From contig NZ_JAFAIX010000004.1 in NCBI RefSeq assembly GCF_019236475.1, positions 248,001 through 312,000 on the forward strand: DNA of 64,000 nt, read 5' to 3'. The DNA comes from Chitinophaga sp. (GTDB taxonomy: Bacteria; Bacteroidota; Bacteroidia; Chitinophagales; Chitinophagaceae). A model generated the notes under the pieces. The model was not told the origin of the DNA, made no database searches, and saw only the letters and a list, made by a program, of their open reading frames with translations. The translations under genes and the position numbers were made by a program. Below, piece after piece: positions 54,344 through 62,355 of this stretch; position 1 is the stretch's first letter, and every line of letters starts with the position of its first letter.

Positions 54344-54375
54344 AAAGCCTGCGCAATATGCGCAGGCTTTTTAGT
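54344..54375. terminator. bidirectional terminator between AraC and kup
   Basis: AAAGCCTGCGCA (54344-54355) pairs perfectly with TGCGCAGGCTTT (54359-54370) around ATA, followed by TTAG on the plus side and TTTTC on the minus side. The rest of the 54106-54453 gap shows nothing else. Confidence 0.85.
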
Positions 54376-54453
54376 ATTAGCTGTTCTTTTACAAAGAGTG
54401 AATAAGTGCCGGAACAACCTTTGCATAAAAGAAATGAAACATTGTATTAAAGC

Positions 54454-56436
54454 TTATTCTGCTCGTTTTTTATAGAAGATCTGTCGGAGACCATCGCAGG
54501 ATTTGGGCGTTACCACCAAAGGAATTTTTTCTACCAGTGTTTGACTGGCATCCAATCCGAATGCTTTACTATCCGAAGTCGCTAATTTATTGATGGCAAA
54601 ATAGCTGTTGAGGATAAAGCCTTCCCGTACAGAAAACTCGTTGTCGTAGGATAACACATTTTCAAAAATGACGAACTTATAGTTGTTGAGATTTTCTGAA
54701 GCCAGTGCTGGGAAGCGTTGTATGGCATGTAGTTCCTTGTTAAGAATCATATCTTTCACCACATTGCGGAACATTAAACCAATTCTTGGTTGTACACGGA
54801 AGCCCAGCCTAAAGTCAATGCGGATCACTTTACCATCGCTCATTTCTTCCACCCCATATTCCATCGTGAATGGTTCATCGGTACGTTCAATATGGATCAG
54901 CCAGTACATATCTGCCCGTTTGGGGCTGTGCTGGAAGATAGAAGAAATTATCCTTTTCTCGATCTGGTTAGGATGATCAGCTTTTGTGAGATAGATCAGG
55001 TGAGAAGTGATTTTGGGAATATGATGATTGTTGCTCAGTTCATCAATCTGATTTAAATGCTTATCTAAATTAATAAAGCTTAGGAAGCGGTTCGTAATCT
55101 TACGTGCATTAAACCAGATATACATGGTAGATATTAATCCTACTTCAAATACCAGGAAGAATAACCTTTTTACGATCTTCACTGCGTTAGCTACAAAGAA
55201 AGAAGATTCTACGGCGATAAATAATAGCATGATCAACGTTACGATCCACAGTGGATAATGCTTTACGTAACGAAGGAAATAGAACATGAGTATGGTGGTC
55301 ATCAACATTGCAATGGTGATGGAGAAGCCGTAGGCTGCAGTCATAGATTCGCTGGTACGGAAATAAAGCACTACCAGGAAGCAGCCAGTACAGAGTATCC
55401 AGTTGATACTGGGGATATAAATCTGTCCGCGAATATTGGTAGGGAATTTCACTGTAACCTTGGGCCAGAAGTTCAAGCTGATGGCCTCACTGATTAAGGT
55501 GAAAGAGCCACTGATCAATGCCTGACTGGCAATGATGGAAGCGCTGGTAGCAATGAGAATGGAAGGTAACAGGAACCAGTGAGGAACGATGGCAAAAAAT
55601 GGATTAGCACCTCCAAGAGTGCTTTTATTTTGCAACAGTGTCCAGGCGCCTTGCCCGAGATAGTTGAGAATAAGTGTTGTTTTAACAAAAATCCAGGTGG
55701 CTTGTATATTCTTTTTGCCACAATGTCCCAGGTCGGAATATAAGGCTTCTGCCCCAGTGGTACAAAGGAATACGGCGCCAAGAAGCCAGAACCCTTTAGG
55801 ATGCTCCGTGAGCAATGCGAGTGCATATTTAGGATTCAGTGCCAGAAAAATATGAGGATAATGAATGATCTGGCTGATACCCAATACACCCAGCATCGTA
55901 AACCAGAGGAACATTACCGGGCCGAAAGCTCCGCCAACTATCCTGGTGCCAAAACGCTGGAAAATAAAGAGTAAAAGGATGATCACCAATACTATTTCCA
56001 CCACAAGGCTATTACCAGGAACAATCACACTTTCCAACCCTTTTACCATGTTTAACCCTTCAATGGCGGATGTTACGGTGATAGGAGGTGTGATGATACC
56101 GTCGGCCAGCAGCGTACCTGCGCCGATGATGGCAGGGAAAACAAGTTTTGGCCCAAACCGCCTTACCAACGCATAAAGGGAGAATACGCCACCCTCGCCT
56201 TTATTATCTGCCTGCAAGGTGATAAACACATATTTAAAGGTGGTTTGTAAAGTTAATGTCCAGAAGATACACGAAATTGCTCCAAATACGAGATGCTCGT
56301 CGATAATACCTCCATCATTCATGATGGTTTGAAAGGTGTACAACGGCGAAGTTCCAATATCGCCATAAATAATCCCAAGTGCAATTAACAGACCTGCTGT
56401 AGTGATCTTTTTAAAATGGCGATGATGAGCATCCAT
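54454..56436 (-). CDS. kup: KUP family potassium transporter
   Basis: A 660-residue integral membrane protein that takes up K+ with protons. The N-terminus GLLIALGIIYGDIGTSPLYT is the diagnostic KUP sequence. The segment DNKGEGGVFSLYALVRR, ADGIITPPITVTSAIEGL and SDLGHCGKKNIQATWI are further family marks, and about twelve hydrophobic helices follow, with a C-terminal cytoplasmic domain of about 200 residues. Length and motifs match Kup/TrkD. It is transcribed away from the third tRNA-Lys; its control region has a decayed copy near 58.1 kb. Confidence 0.95.
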   Translation of the reverse strand: MDAHHRHFKKITTAGLLIALGIIYGDIGTSPLYTFQTIMNDGGIIDEHLVFGAISCIFWTLTLQTTFKYVFITLQADNKGEGGVFSLYALVRRFGPKLVFPAIIGAGTLLADGIITPPITVTSAIEGLNMVKGLESVIVPGNSLVVEIVLVIILLLFIFQRFGTRIVGGAFGPVMFLWFTMLGVLGISQIIHYPHIFLALNPKYALALLTEHPKGFWLLGAVFLCTTGAEALYSDLGHCGKKNIQATWIFVKTTLILNYLGQGAWTLLQNKSTLGGANPFFAIVPHWFLLPSILIATSASIIASQALISGSFTLISEAISLNFWPKVTVKFPTNIRGQIYIPSINWILCTGCFLVVLYFRTSESMTAAYGFSITIAMLMTTILMFYFLRYVKHYPLWIVTLIMLLFIAVESSFFVANAVKIVKRLFFLVFEVGLISTMYIWFNARKITNRFLSFINLDKHLNQIDELSNNHHIPKITSHLIYLTKADHPNQIEKRIISSIFQHSPKRADMYWLIHIERTDEPFTMEYGVEEMSDGKVIRIDFRLGFRVQPRIGLMFRNVVKDMILNKELHAIQRFPALASENLNNYKFVIFENVLSYDNEFSVREGFILNSYFAINKLATSDSKAFGLDASQTLVEKIPLVVTPKSCDGLRQIFYKKRAE

Positions 56437-56532
56437 ATTGTAGGTTGTGAGTAGGGAACATGTCGGCTAAACAGGCGACCATATTCTATTTTTATTTTAA
56501 AAGCGGTTAAATACTCCCTATGAAATCAGCCG

Positions 56533-56563
56533 CGAAAGTACAATAAGCTGCTTATCACAACCA
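56533..56563 (-). promoter_or_regulatory. kup promoter with embedded palindrome
   Basis: On the minus strand TTG, a 17-nt gap and TACTTTCG (56540-56533) form a near-consensus promoter. In the gap lies ATAAGC T GCTTAT (56543-56555), a 6-bp inverted repeat that could be an operator. The sequence around the -7 box recurs at about 58130. Confidence 0.5.
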
Positions 56564-56691
56564 TGGCAAATAACTTATTTTAAGGGTATTTTAAGCTGCA
56601 GTAAGAATAAGTACCTATGAATGAGTGATATGTGTATATTTAGAACAGTACTATGTTTTTAATTTTTATCAATAAAAATGTTTCAGAAAAA

Positions 56692-56721
56692 ATTGCAGGA
56701 ATAAATATTTTTCTATCTTCG
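56692..56721 (+). promoter_or_regulatory. weakened promoter of tRNA-Lys copy 3
   Basis: ATTG (56692-56695) and TATCTTCG (56714-56721) replace the TTTG and TATCTTTG seen at copies 1 and 2, at the same spacing. Each box has one change from consensus. Confidence 0.65.
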
Positions 56722-56765
56722 CACTCCCATTACAAAAAAGGGTGTCGCGGTGAAAGCAGCGATAT

Positions 56766-56838
56766 GATTCCGTAGCTCAGTTGGTAGAGCAATACACTTT
56801 TAATGTATGGGCCCTGGGTTCGAGTCCCAGCGGGATCA
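56766..56838 (+). tRNA. tRNA-Lys (UUU anticodon), copy 3
   Basis: The 73 nt are identical to the other two copies, with TTT anticodon and no encoded CCA. The promoter-leader region upstream (about 56640-56765) is conserved, but the 3' flank is different: it goes straight into an unrelated terminator. Confidence 0.98.
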
Positions 56839-56840
56839 CA

Positions 56841-56868
56841 AAAGGCGACTAAAAGTCGCCCTTTTTTT
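56841..56868 (+). terminator. terminator after tRNA-Lys copy 3
   Basis: GGCGACT (56844-56850) pairs with AGTCGCC (56854-56860), then C and seven T. It begins a few bases after the tRNA end. Confidence 0.9.
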
Positions 56869-57423
56869 GTTTATGATAACCTGTAATGTAGACCTATTAA
56901 TACTGTAACTGTGAAAAATGGGAAGTAATCAAAACTAGCGTCGCTGTATACCTAACATTCCGTGACTGCATATCATGCATGCTCTTTTTACCAGGACAAG
57001 ATTGATCTTGAAAAAGGACGTTTTTTGATGAGCAATTTATAAACTGTAATAATTATCTAGTTAAAAATTGTCATCGTAAATGTTAGGTAAACATCTGTAA
57101 TTGATTACCTTGGATGTCTTAATTGAATGCCAAAAAATGGCAGTTAAGTTGATCATTGTATATAATTGACCCGACCTATATTATGAGATTACTGTTTTTA
57201 AATATGAAGAATTCACTTTGTCCTATAGAGAGTACTTGTTTATTTCCCACATTACCGAAGCATTTACAATTTACACTGTATTCTTCGCAAATAGTAAAAC
57301 TATCGTTCTGATAGGAGTATTTTTTTAAGAAAATTTTAGAATTAGAATATCTGCTACACGCCGTGTAGTGTTGTGTTTTTTTTATCTGACAGCAGCTTGT
57401 TGTCAGTTTAAATTTTGCTGCAT
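56869..57423. other. AT-rich non-coding gap
   Basis: About 550 bp without a supported gene or RNA. Many stops interrupt all frames. The end (near TTTAAATTTTG at about 57405) may hold the promoter of the small genes that follow. Confidence 0.5.
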
Positions 57424-57534
57424 ATGAGAATTTTTATGAGGTTAATGATGACCAGTGCGCTGCTGGCTTGTTTGATAGTTGGAGCAAACCGGACTATAAA
57501 GAATAAAAAATTAACTAATGAGACAGTTTTATAA
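57424..57534 (+). CDS. possible 36-residue hydrophobic peptide
   Basis: An ATG frame codes for MRIFMRLMMTSALLACLIVG followed by a polar tail, like a signal or leader peptide. It overlaps the next gene by 17 bp in another frame, an arrangement typical of translational coupling. It may be a membrane microprotein or a leader; nothing more is seen. Confidence 0.4.
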   Translation: MRIFMRLMMTSALLACLIVGANRTIKNKKLTNETVL

Positions 57535-57904
57535 ATATATTATTTACCGACTTTATACCTGGGCTAAAAATATACGTGGTGATAACACGCCGGTTTTTAA
57601 TGTAATCATAACGCTTGCATTTGTACATTATATGCAAATAATAACGGCGCTTATGATCATGAAATCGATGCTGCGTTCTAAAGTTACTTTTCCTAGACTA
57701 GTACCTGAATATGTTGTTGGTTTCGCTATCCTATTTTCAATCGCTCACTATTTCCTCTTCTATAATAAGAAAAGATGGGCCAGTTATGAGAAGGAGTTTA
57801 AAGATGAAAGCCCTGAAGAAAGAAGGAGAGGTAAAATATATGTGTTGGCTTATTTGATTGGGAGTGCATTTAGCCCAATGATCTTGGCGCTGCTTTTTGG
57901 ATAA
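57518..57904 (+). CDS. Hypothetical membrane protein (128 residues)
   Basis: A small protein with three predicted membrane helices: VFNVIITLAFVHYMQIITALMI in two parts (VFNVIITLAFVHY, MQIITALMI), VVGFAILFSIAHYFLF, and VLAYLIGSAFSPMILALLF. The loop between the second and third is highly charged (KKRWASYEKEFKDESPEERR). I recognise no domain. Similar small three-helix proteins are common in Bacteroidota, with no known function. A strong terminator 40 bp after the stop supports it as a real gene. Confidence 0.7.
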   Translation: MRQFYKYIIYRLYTWAKNIRGDNTPVFNVIITLAFVHYMQIITALMIMKSMLRSKVTFPRLVPEYVVGFAILFSIAHYFLFYNKKRWASYEKEFKDESPEERRRGKIYVLAYLIGSAFSPMILALLFG

Positions 57905-57940
57905 GTCTTTCCTAATAATCTATAACGGATAAAGTAAGAA

Positions 57941-57975
57941 TAGGGTCTCAGGTATTGCTGAGACCCTATTTTATT
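57941..57975 (+). terminator. terminator after the small membrane gene
   Basis: TAGGGTCTCAG (57941-57951) pairs with CTGAGACCCTA (57958-57968) around GTATTG, followed by TTTTATTTTT. Confidence 0.9.
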
Positions 57976-57997
57976 TTTAAGGTAATAAGCAGCATTT

Positions 57998-58030
57998 AAA
58001 ACCTCACGCTTGCCGCGGGGTTTTCTTTTT
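57998..58030 (+). terminator. second hairpin, terminator-like
   Basis: AAAACCTCACGC (57998-58009) pairs imperfectly with GCCGCGGGGTTTT (58012-58024), then CTTTTTT. It may be a backup terminator or the relic end of a lost gene. Confidence 0.55.
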
Positions 58031-59008
58031 TAGATATAACCCCGATTTCTTTCCTCTACTTTATATTAGGTATAGCGGCGACCAAATTCGATACACTAAG
58101 AAAGTGTGAAATCCTCCTATAAAATCAGCCGCGGAAGTACTACTTGCAGCTTACCCGTGTTTGCATACAGTGCCAAACGACCTATTTTAAGTATATTGTA
58201 AGCTCCGGTATGAAAGAGCGGCACCTAATCTTTTGTTTCATCTTTTCAATCGGATTGACTATAAAAATTAGCCACTTTCTATATATTTGGTTTCAGCGGT
58301 TATTGCATCCCAATAACTTATCATAAACTCTGCATATGAGTAATGACAAGTATTTGAATCGAATGAACCAGAATACTTACTGGTGAAGAAATCTGCCTTC
58401 CTATAGCAAGATGTTGATAAAATGTTGACTTAGATTGATGTTTTTTTTGCAAATAAAGCAAAAGGCATACAAGTGTAGCAAACTTATATTACATTAGGAA
58501 TGGAAACTCTGATATGGAGAAAAGAGTATTATGATTCACGACATAGATCAGATATCATGCGCGCGCAATTTATTTCTACGGATACCATCGATAGTTGAAG
58601 AAACATAATTAGAGAATGATTAAAAAGTATATCGCCAAAATCTTTCAGCCGAGTAATACTATTCGTACATCCGGGTATATTATCAACTAAAAATCTACAG
58701 CACTCTTGAGCAAAATCCTTGTTATGACATTTGAGTTAAAATAAAAGTGAATTAATGGAACGTTCACATTAATAAGAAAGGCCTCATTTTTTATGTTGCA
58801 CCACCTCGCCAATCGCTATGAAGAGGAGTGGCAGGAACCTGTGCTTATAATCACGACTATGCCGCATTAAACACAATAGCATACAGCATGGATGAACAGC
58901 TTGATCATGCGCATGTTCCATCCCTTTCGTGGCATTCGCCAGTGAATAATTATGCCACTATTCGTCGTAATAAACCAAAATCAGTTTTATCAATTCAAAA
59001 TCAAAAAA
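58031..59008. other. about 1 kb without a clear gene
   Basis: Apart from the kup-like repeat at 58073-58205 I see no supported gene. A 60-codon frame at 58144-58326 crosses the repeat and lacks coding character. The last few hundred bases must hold the SusC promoter, but no good TAnnTTTG match or regulator site stood out. Confidence 0.5.
58073..58205. repeat. decayed copy of the kup control region
   Basis: About 130 bp resemble 56473-56605, the region upstream of kup. Matching pieces are GGCGACCA, AAATCAGCCGCG with AAGTAC, and CTATTTTAAG (TTATTTTAAG at kup). The 13-bp palindrome of the kup copy is not kept. Confidence 0.65.
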
Positions 59009-62000
59009 ATGATGCAGACAACGAAAACATGTCTATTGTTTTTTATGCTCTTTTGCATAGGAAGCATGTTTGCCTATGGGCAGGAAAAAATGACTGTTTC
59101 AGGTAGCGTGAAGGACTCGACAGGCACCGGCCTTGAAGGAGCTACCGTAAATGAAAAAGGCACCTCCAACTGGGTAGGAACAGGTAAGGGTGGTAGCTTT
59201 ACCATCCACGTAAAACCAGGGGCGAAGCTGATTATTTCGTATGTAGGATTTAACACCAAAGAAATGCAGGCTGCTGCTTCGATGCAGATAACACTACTCT
59301 CTAATATCCGGACTGCGGATGAAGTGGTAGTTACTGCCTTGGGTATCAAAAAACAATCTAAAGCATTAGGTTATGCAGTATCCAAAATCGATAACGACAG
59401 GATCATGGCCAGTGGTACGCCTACGAATCCTTTACAAGCACTCTACGGGGCTGCGCCTGGCGTGCAAGTAGCAGCTACTGCGGCCGGACCTTCCGGGGGA
59501 ATGAAAATCAATATTCGAAATGCGGTATCTTTCGATGAGAATTCATCCACGCGCCCACTCATCGTGGTGGATGGCGTACCTATTCATGACCAAAATACGA
59601 AAATGGGTTTCGGTGCTACGGATCGTGACAATGGTACCGGTATTAATGATATCAACCCAGATGATATCGCCTCTATGGAAATTTTGAAAGGGGCTAAAGC
59701 ATCCGTACTGTATGGTAGCGAAGGCGCCAACGGTGTTTTACTGATTACCACCAAAAGTGGCAACAAAGGCAAAGGCCTGGGAGTAGCAGCCTCCTTTACC
59801 ACTTCATGGGACCGTGCAGCGTTTCTTCCTAAATTACAAAATGAATACGGTACCGGCTCCAGTCCAAGTAACTCCAGATATGACGCGCAGGGATTTTATT
59901 TAGACGCAAATGGAAAGAGAGCGCTGGCAACTACCTTGGGAGATGGTTCTGGTGCAGCGGCATTTGGTCCAAAATTCGATCCAAACGTGAAGCTGTTGTG
60001 GTGGGATGGCGTAGAAAGACCATGGGTGGCACAAACGAAAAATATCTACAATGATCTTTACCAAACAGGCCATCAAAATACAACGAATGTGGCGTTGAGT
60101 GGAGGAAATGACCAGGGACAGATTCGTTTTTCATACACTAATTTAAGTATGACCCCGATCCGCCCAGGTTCAGATTTTAGCAAAAATACTTTTAGCATTA
60201 ATTCCTCTTACAAGCTAAACCCCAATGTTACCCTTAAATATACCGGCAACTTTTTTATCTCCAGAAACCTGAATGCTGCCAACCTGAATACCATGAATGG
60301 AGAAGGTCAGGCGGCAGAGATTGGGGCATATAGTGCGGATATCAATGTTGGCTTGTTAAAGTCACATATGGTGACTCCCGATGGATATAACTACTTCGCT
60401 AACCCAACCCTGAGGAATTTAATCTCCAACGGTAGGAAAGCAGTGGTAGGCTATCTCTGGGATCAGCTCCAAAATCAATCTATTTTTACAAGATTGCATA
60501 ATATCCAGTCTTTAACTGCCGATATAAAGCTCACCGATATATTTAGTGCTACATTAATGGGTGGTATAGATTATAGCACCGAGCGGAATGAATATAAAGG
60601 TAAATTATTGGATCCGCAGTTATCAGGGCCTAATAGTGGTTTCATGTACAGTGATGTAACGAATATCTACAAGAACACCTATGGCCAGGGTATGCTTAAT
60701 TTCAATAAAAAAATTAATTCCGATTTTGATTTGTCTGGTTTTGTGGGTGGAGTGATCCGCAAAAATTACCTGGAACAAAAAGGTGCATCTGTAAATGGTT
60801 ACGGACAGTTAGTTATTCCTAATTACTTCTCCTTTAATAACTTGCCATTAGGCGTACAACCTCAGTACCAGTTTGCTAACGGTACGGATATGCTATACAG
60901 CTTACTGGGATCAGCACAATTGGCATGGAGAAACCAGGTTTATATAGAAGCACAGGCACGTAACGATTGGTCCTCTATTTTGCCTCCAGGTCAGAATAGT
61001 TATTTCTACCCTGGTATCAGTGCTGCGTGGATCTTAAGCGAAAGCTTTAAATTACCAGAGATATTTAATTATGCAAAAGTAAGAGCATCATGGGCAGATG
61101 TGGGTCGTCCAGGTCCACGTTATTTCAGTAACGTAAACTATTCCACTTCTCAAACTGGTGGTGGCTATGTGCTGACTCCTCCTGCCGATCTCCCTCCAAT
61201 GGATGCCAATGGCTTCCCAAATCTAAAACCAGAGCGTAAGCGTGAGATGGAAGTAGGGTTTGAAACTTACCTGCTTGAAAATAAAAGAATTGGGGTGGAC
61301 TTCTCTTACTACAAATCAAATATCTACGACCAGATCATGGCGGTAGCTGCCCCTCCAGGTATGGGTGTTAAAAATGTGCGTATGAACGCTGGTAACGTGA
61401 TGAATAAAGGATGGGAACTGGCTATTAAGACAAAACCAGTTGTAACGAATGATATTGAGTGGGATGTAAACCTGATGTTTGCACACGGTAAAACAATTGT
61501 TGAAAAACTGGATGGCAGACTGCAATCCCTCACTTTGTGGACTGCCTTTGGTGCAGTGAATTCGGTGGCTAATGTTGGCCAGGAATATGGTCAGCTTTAC
61601 CTGACTAAATCTAACTACACCTACAACAATCCAAATGATGCAAAAGATCCAAACAATGGTAAAAAAGTGGTAAATGCTGCTGGATCAGCCTATGACTACA
61701 AGAGCACAGCAAAGTTGATCGGAAAAACAATTCCTGATGTAACGGGTGGATTTTTCACTTCTTTCTCCTATAAAAATTTACGCTTCATCGCAAATATAGA
61801 CTACCAGTTTGGTGCTACCTTCCTGTCAGGTTCAGAAACCTATATGATGGCGGCGGGTGTATTGAAAGAAACATTGAAATATAGAGATGAGGCACATGGC
61901 GGCGCTGCTTATTATTTAGATGCGAACTCCAAGAAAGTGGCAGGTGTAAACCCTAATGGACCTACCTTCCACGATGGCGTGATATTAGACGGTGTTAGTG

Positions 62001-62344
62001 CGGATGGTAAAACGAATACCAAAGTGGTTTCTGCTGAGAATTATTATTACGATTCTTATTTCTCAAATGGCTTCTTCCCTGAAGATAGGATATATAAAAG
62101 CGACTACGTAGCGCTGCGTAATATGGCTATCGATTATACTTTAAGCACAAGAATTGCTAAGAAGGTGCGCATGAACAGCCTGGTACTTTCTGTTTTTGCC
62201 AACAATGTGGCCTACCTCTACAAAGCTGCACCGAATTCAGTTCCTGAATCAACTAACGGAACAGGATGGGGCGTGGGTTCTTATGGAACAACCGCATTAC
62301 CATCACAGCGCTCAATTGGTGTTTCTATCAAAACTAAATTCTAA
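59009..62344 (+). CDS. SusC/RagA family TonB-linked outer-membrane protein
   Basis: A 1111-residue transporter for glycan or peptide fragments. Signal peptide (LLFFMLFCIGSMFAYGQ), then a carboxypeptidase-regulatory-like domain (VSGSVKDSTGTGLEGATV), then a plug. The plug has the SusC signature in the form MEILKGAKASVLYGSEGANG followed by VLLITTKSG. The barrel runs to the end (SIGVSIKTKF). ATG 59009 or 59012 (MMQTTKTC) gives a normal signal peptide; 19 more residues from 58952 are unlikely. Its SusD partner starts 11 bp later. No sigma/anti-sigma or glycosidase gene adjoins it in the window, so the substrate is unknown. Confidence 0.94.
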   Translation: MMQTTKTCLLFFMLFCIGSMFAYGQEKMTVSGSVKDSTGTGLEGATVNEKGTSNWVGTGKGGSFTIHVKPGAKLIISYVGFNTKEMQAAASMQITLLSNIRTADEVVVTALGIKKQSKALGYAVSKIDNDRIMASGTPTNPLQALYGAAPGVQVAATAAGPSGGMKINIRNAVSFDENSSTRPLIVVDGVPIHDQNTKMGFGATDRDNGTGINDINPDDIASMEILKGAKASVLYGSEGANGVLLITTKSGNKGKGLGVAASFTTSWDRAAFLPKLQNEYGTGSSPSNSRYDAQGFYLDANGKRALATTLGDGSGAAAFGPKFDPNVKLLWWDGVERPWVAQTKNIYNDLYQTGHQNTTNVALSGGNDQGQIRFSYTNLSMTPIRPGSDFSKNTFSINSSYKLNPNVTLKYTGNFFISRNLNAANLNTMNGEGQAAEIGAYSADINVGLLKSHMVTPDGYNYFANPTLRNLISNGRKAVVGYLWDQLQNQSIFTRLHNIQSLTADIKLTDIFSATLMGGIDYSTERNEYKGKLLDPQLSGPNSGFMYSDVTNIYKNTYGQGMLNFNKKINSDFDLSGFVGGVIRKNYLEQKGASVNGYGQLVIPNYFSFNNLPLGVQPQYQFANGTDMLYSLLGSAQLAWRNQVYIEAQARNDWSSILPPGQNSYFYPGISAAWILSESFKLPEIFNYAKVRASWADVGRPGPRYFSNVNYSTSQTGGGYVLTPPADLPPMDANGFPNLKPERKREMEVGFETYLLENKRIGVDFSYYKSNIYDQIMAVAAPPGMGVKNVRMNAGNVMNKGWELAIKTKPVVTNDIEWDVNLMFAHGKTIVEKLDGRLQSLTLWTAFGAVNSVANVGQEYGQLYLTKSNYTYNNPNDAKDPNNGKKVVNAAGSAYDYKSTAKLIGKTIPDVTGGFFTSFSYKNLRFIANIDYQFGATFLSGSETYMMAAGVLKETLKYRDEAHGGAAYYLDANSKKVAGVNPNGPTFHDGVILDGVSADGKTNTKVVSAENYYYDSYFSNGFFPEDRIYKSDYVALRNMAIDYTLSTRIAKKVRMNSLVLSVFANNVAYLYKAAPNSVPESTNGTGWGVGSYGTTALPSQRSIGVSIKTKF

Positions 62345-62355
62345 AAACAACTAAG

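Noticed and set aside
56437..56640. c-di-AMP riboswitch in the kup leader
   Set aside because: The minus-strand leader is short and AT-rich, and I see none of the multi-helix structure expected of the ydaO class; a simple promoter with a small palindrome explains it.
58144..58326. 60-codon frame in the SusC upstream gap
   Set aside because: It overlaps the kup-like repeat, has no ribosome-binding or promoter signal and an unremarkable composition typical of AT-rich DNA.
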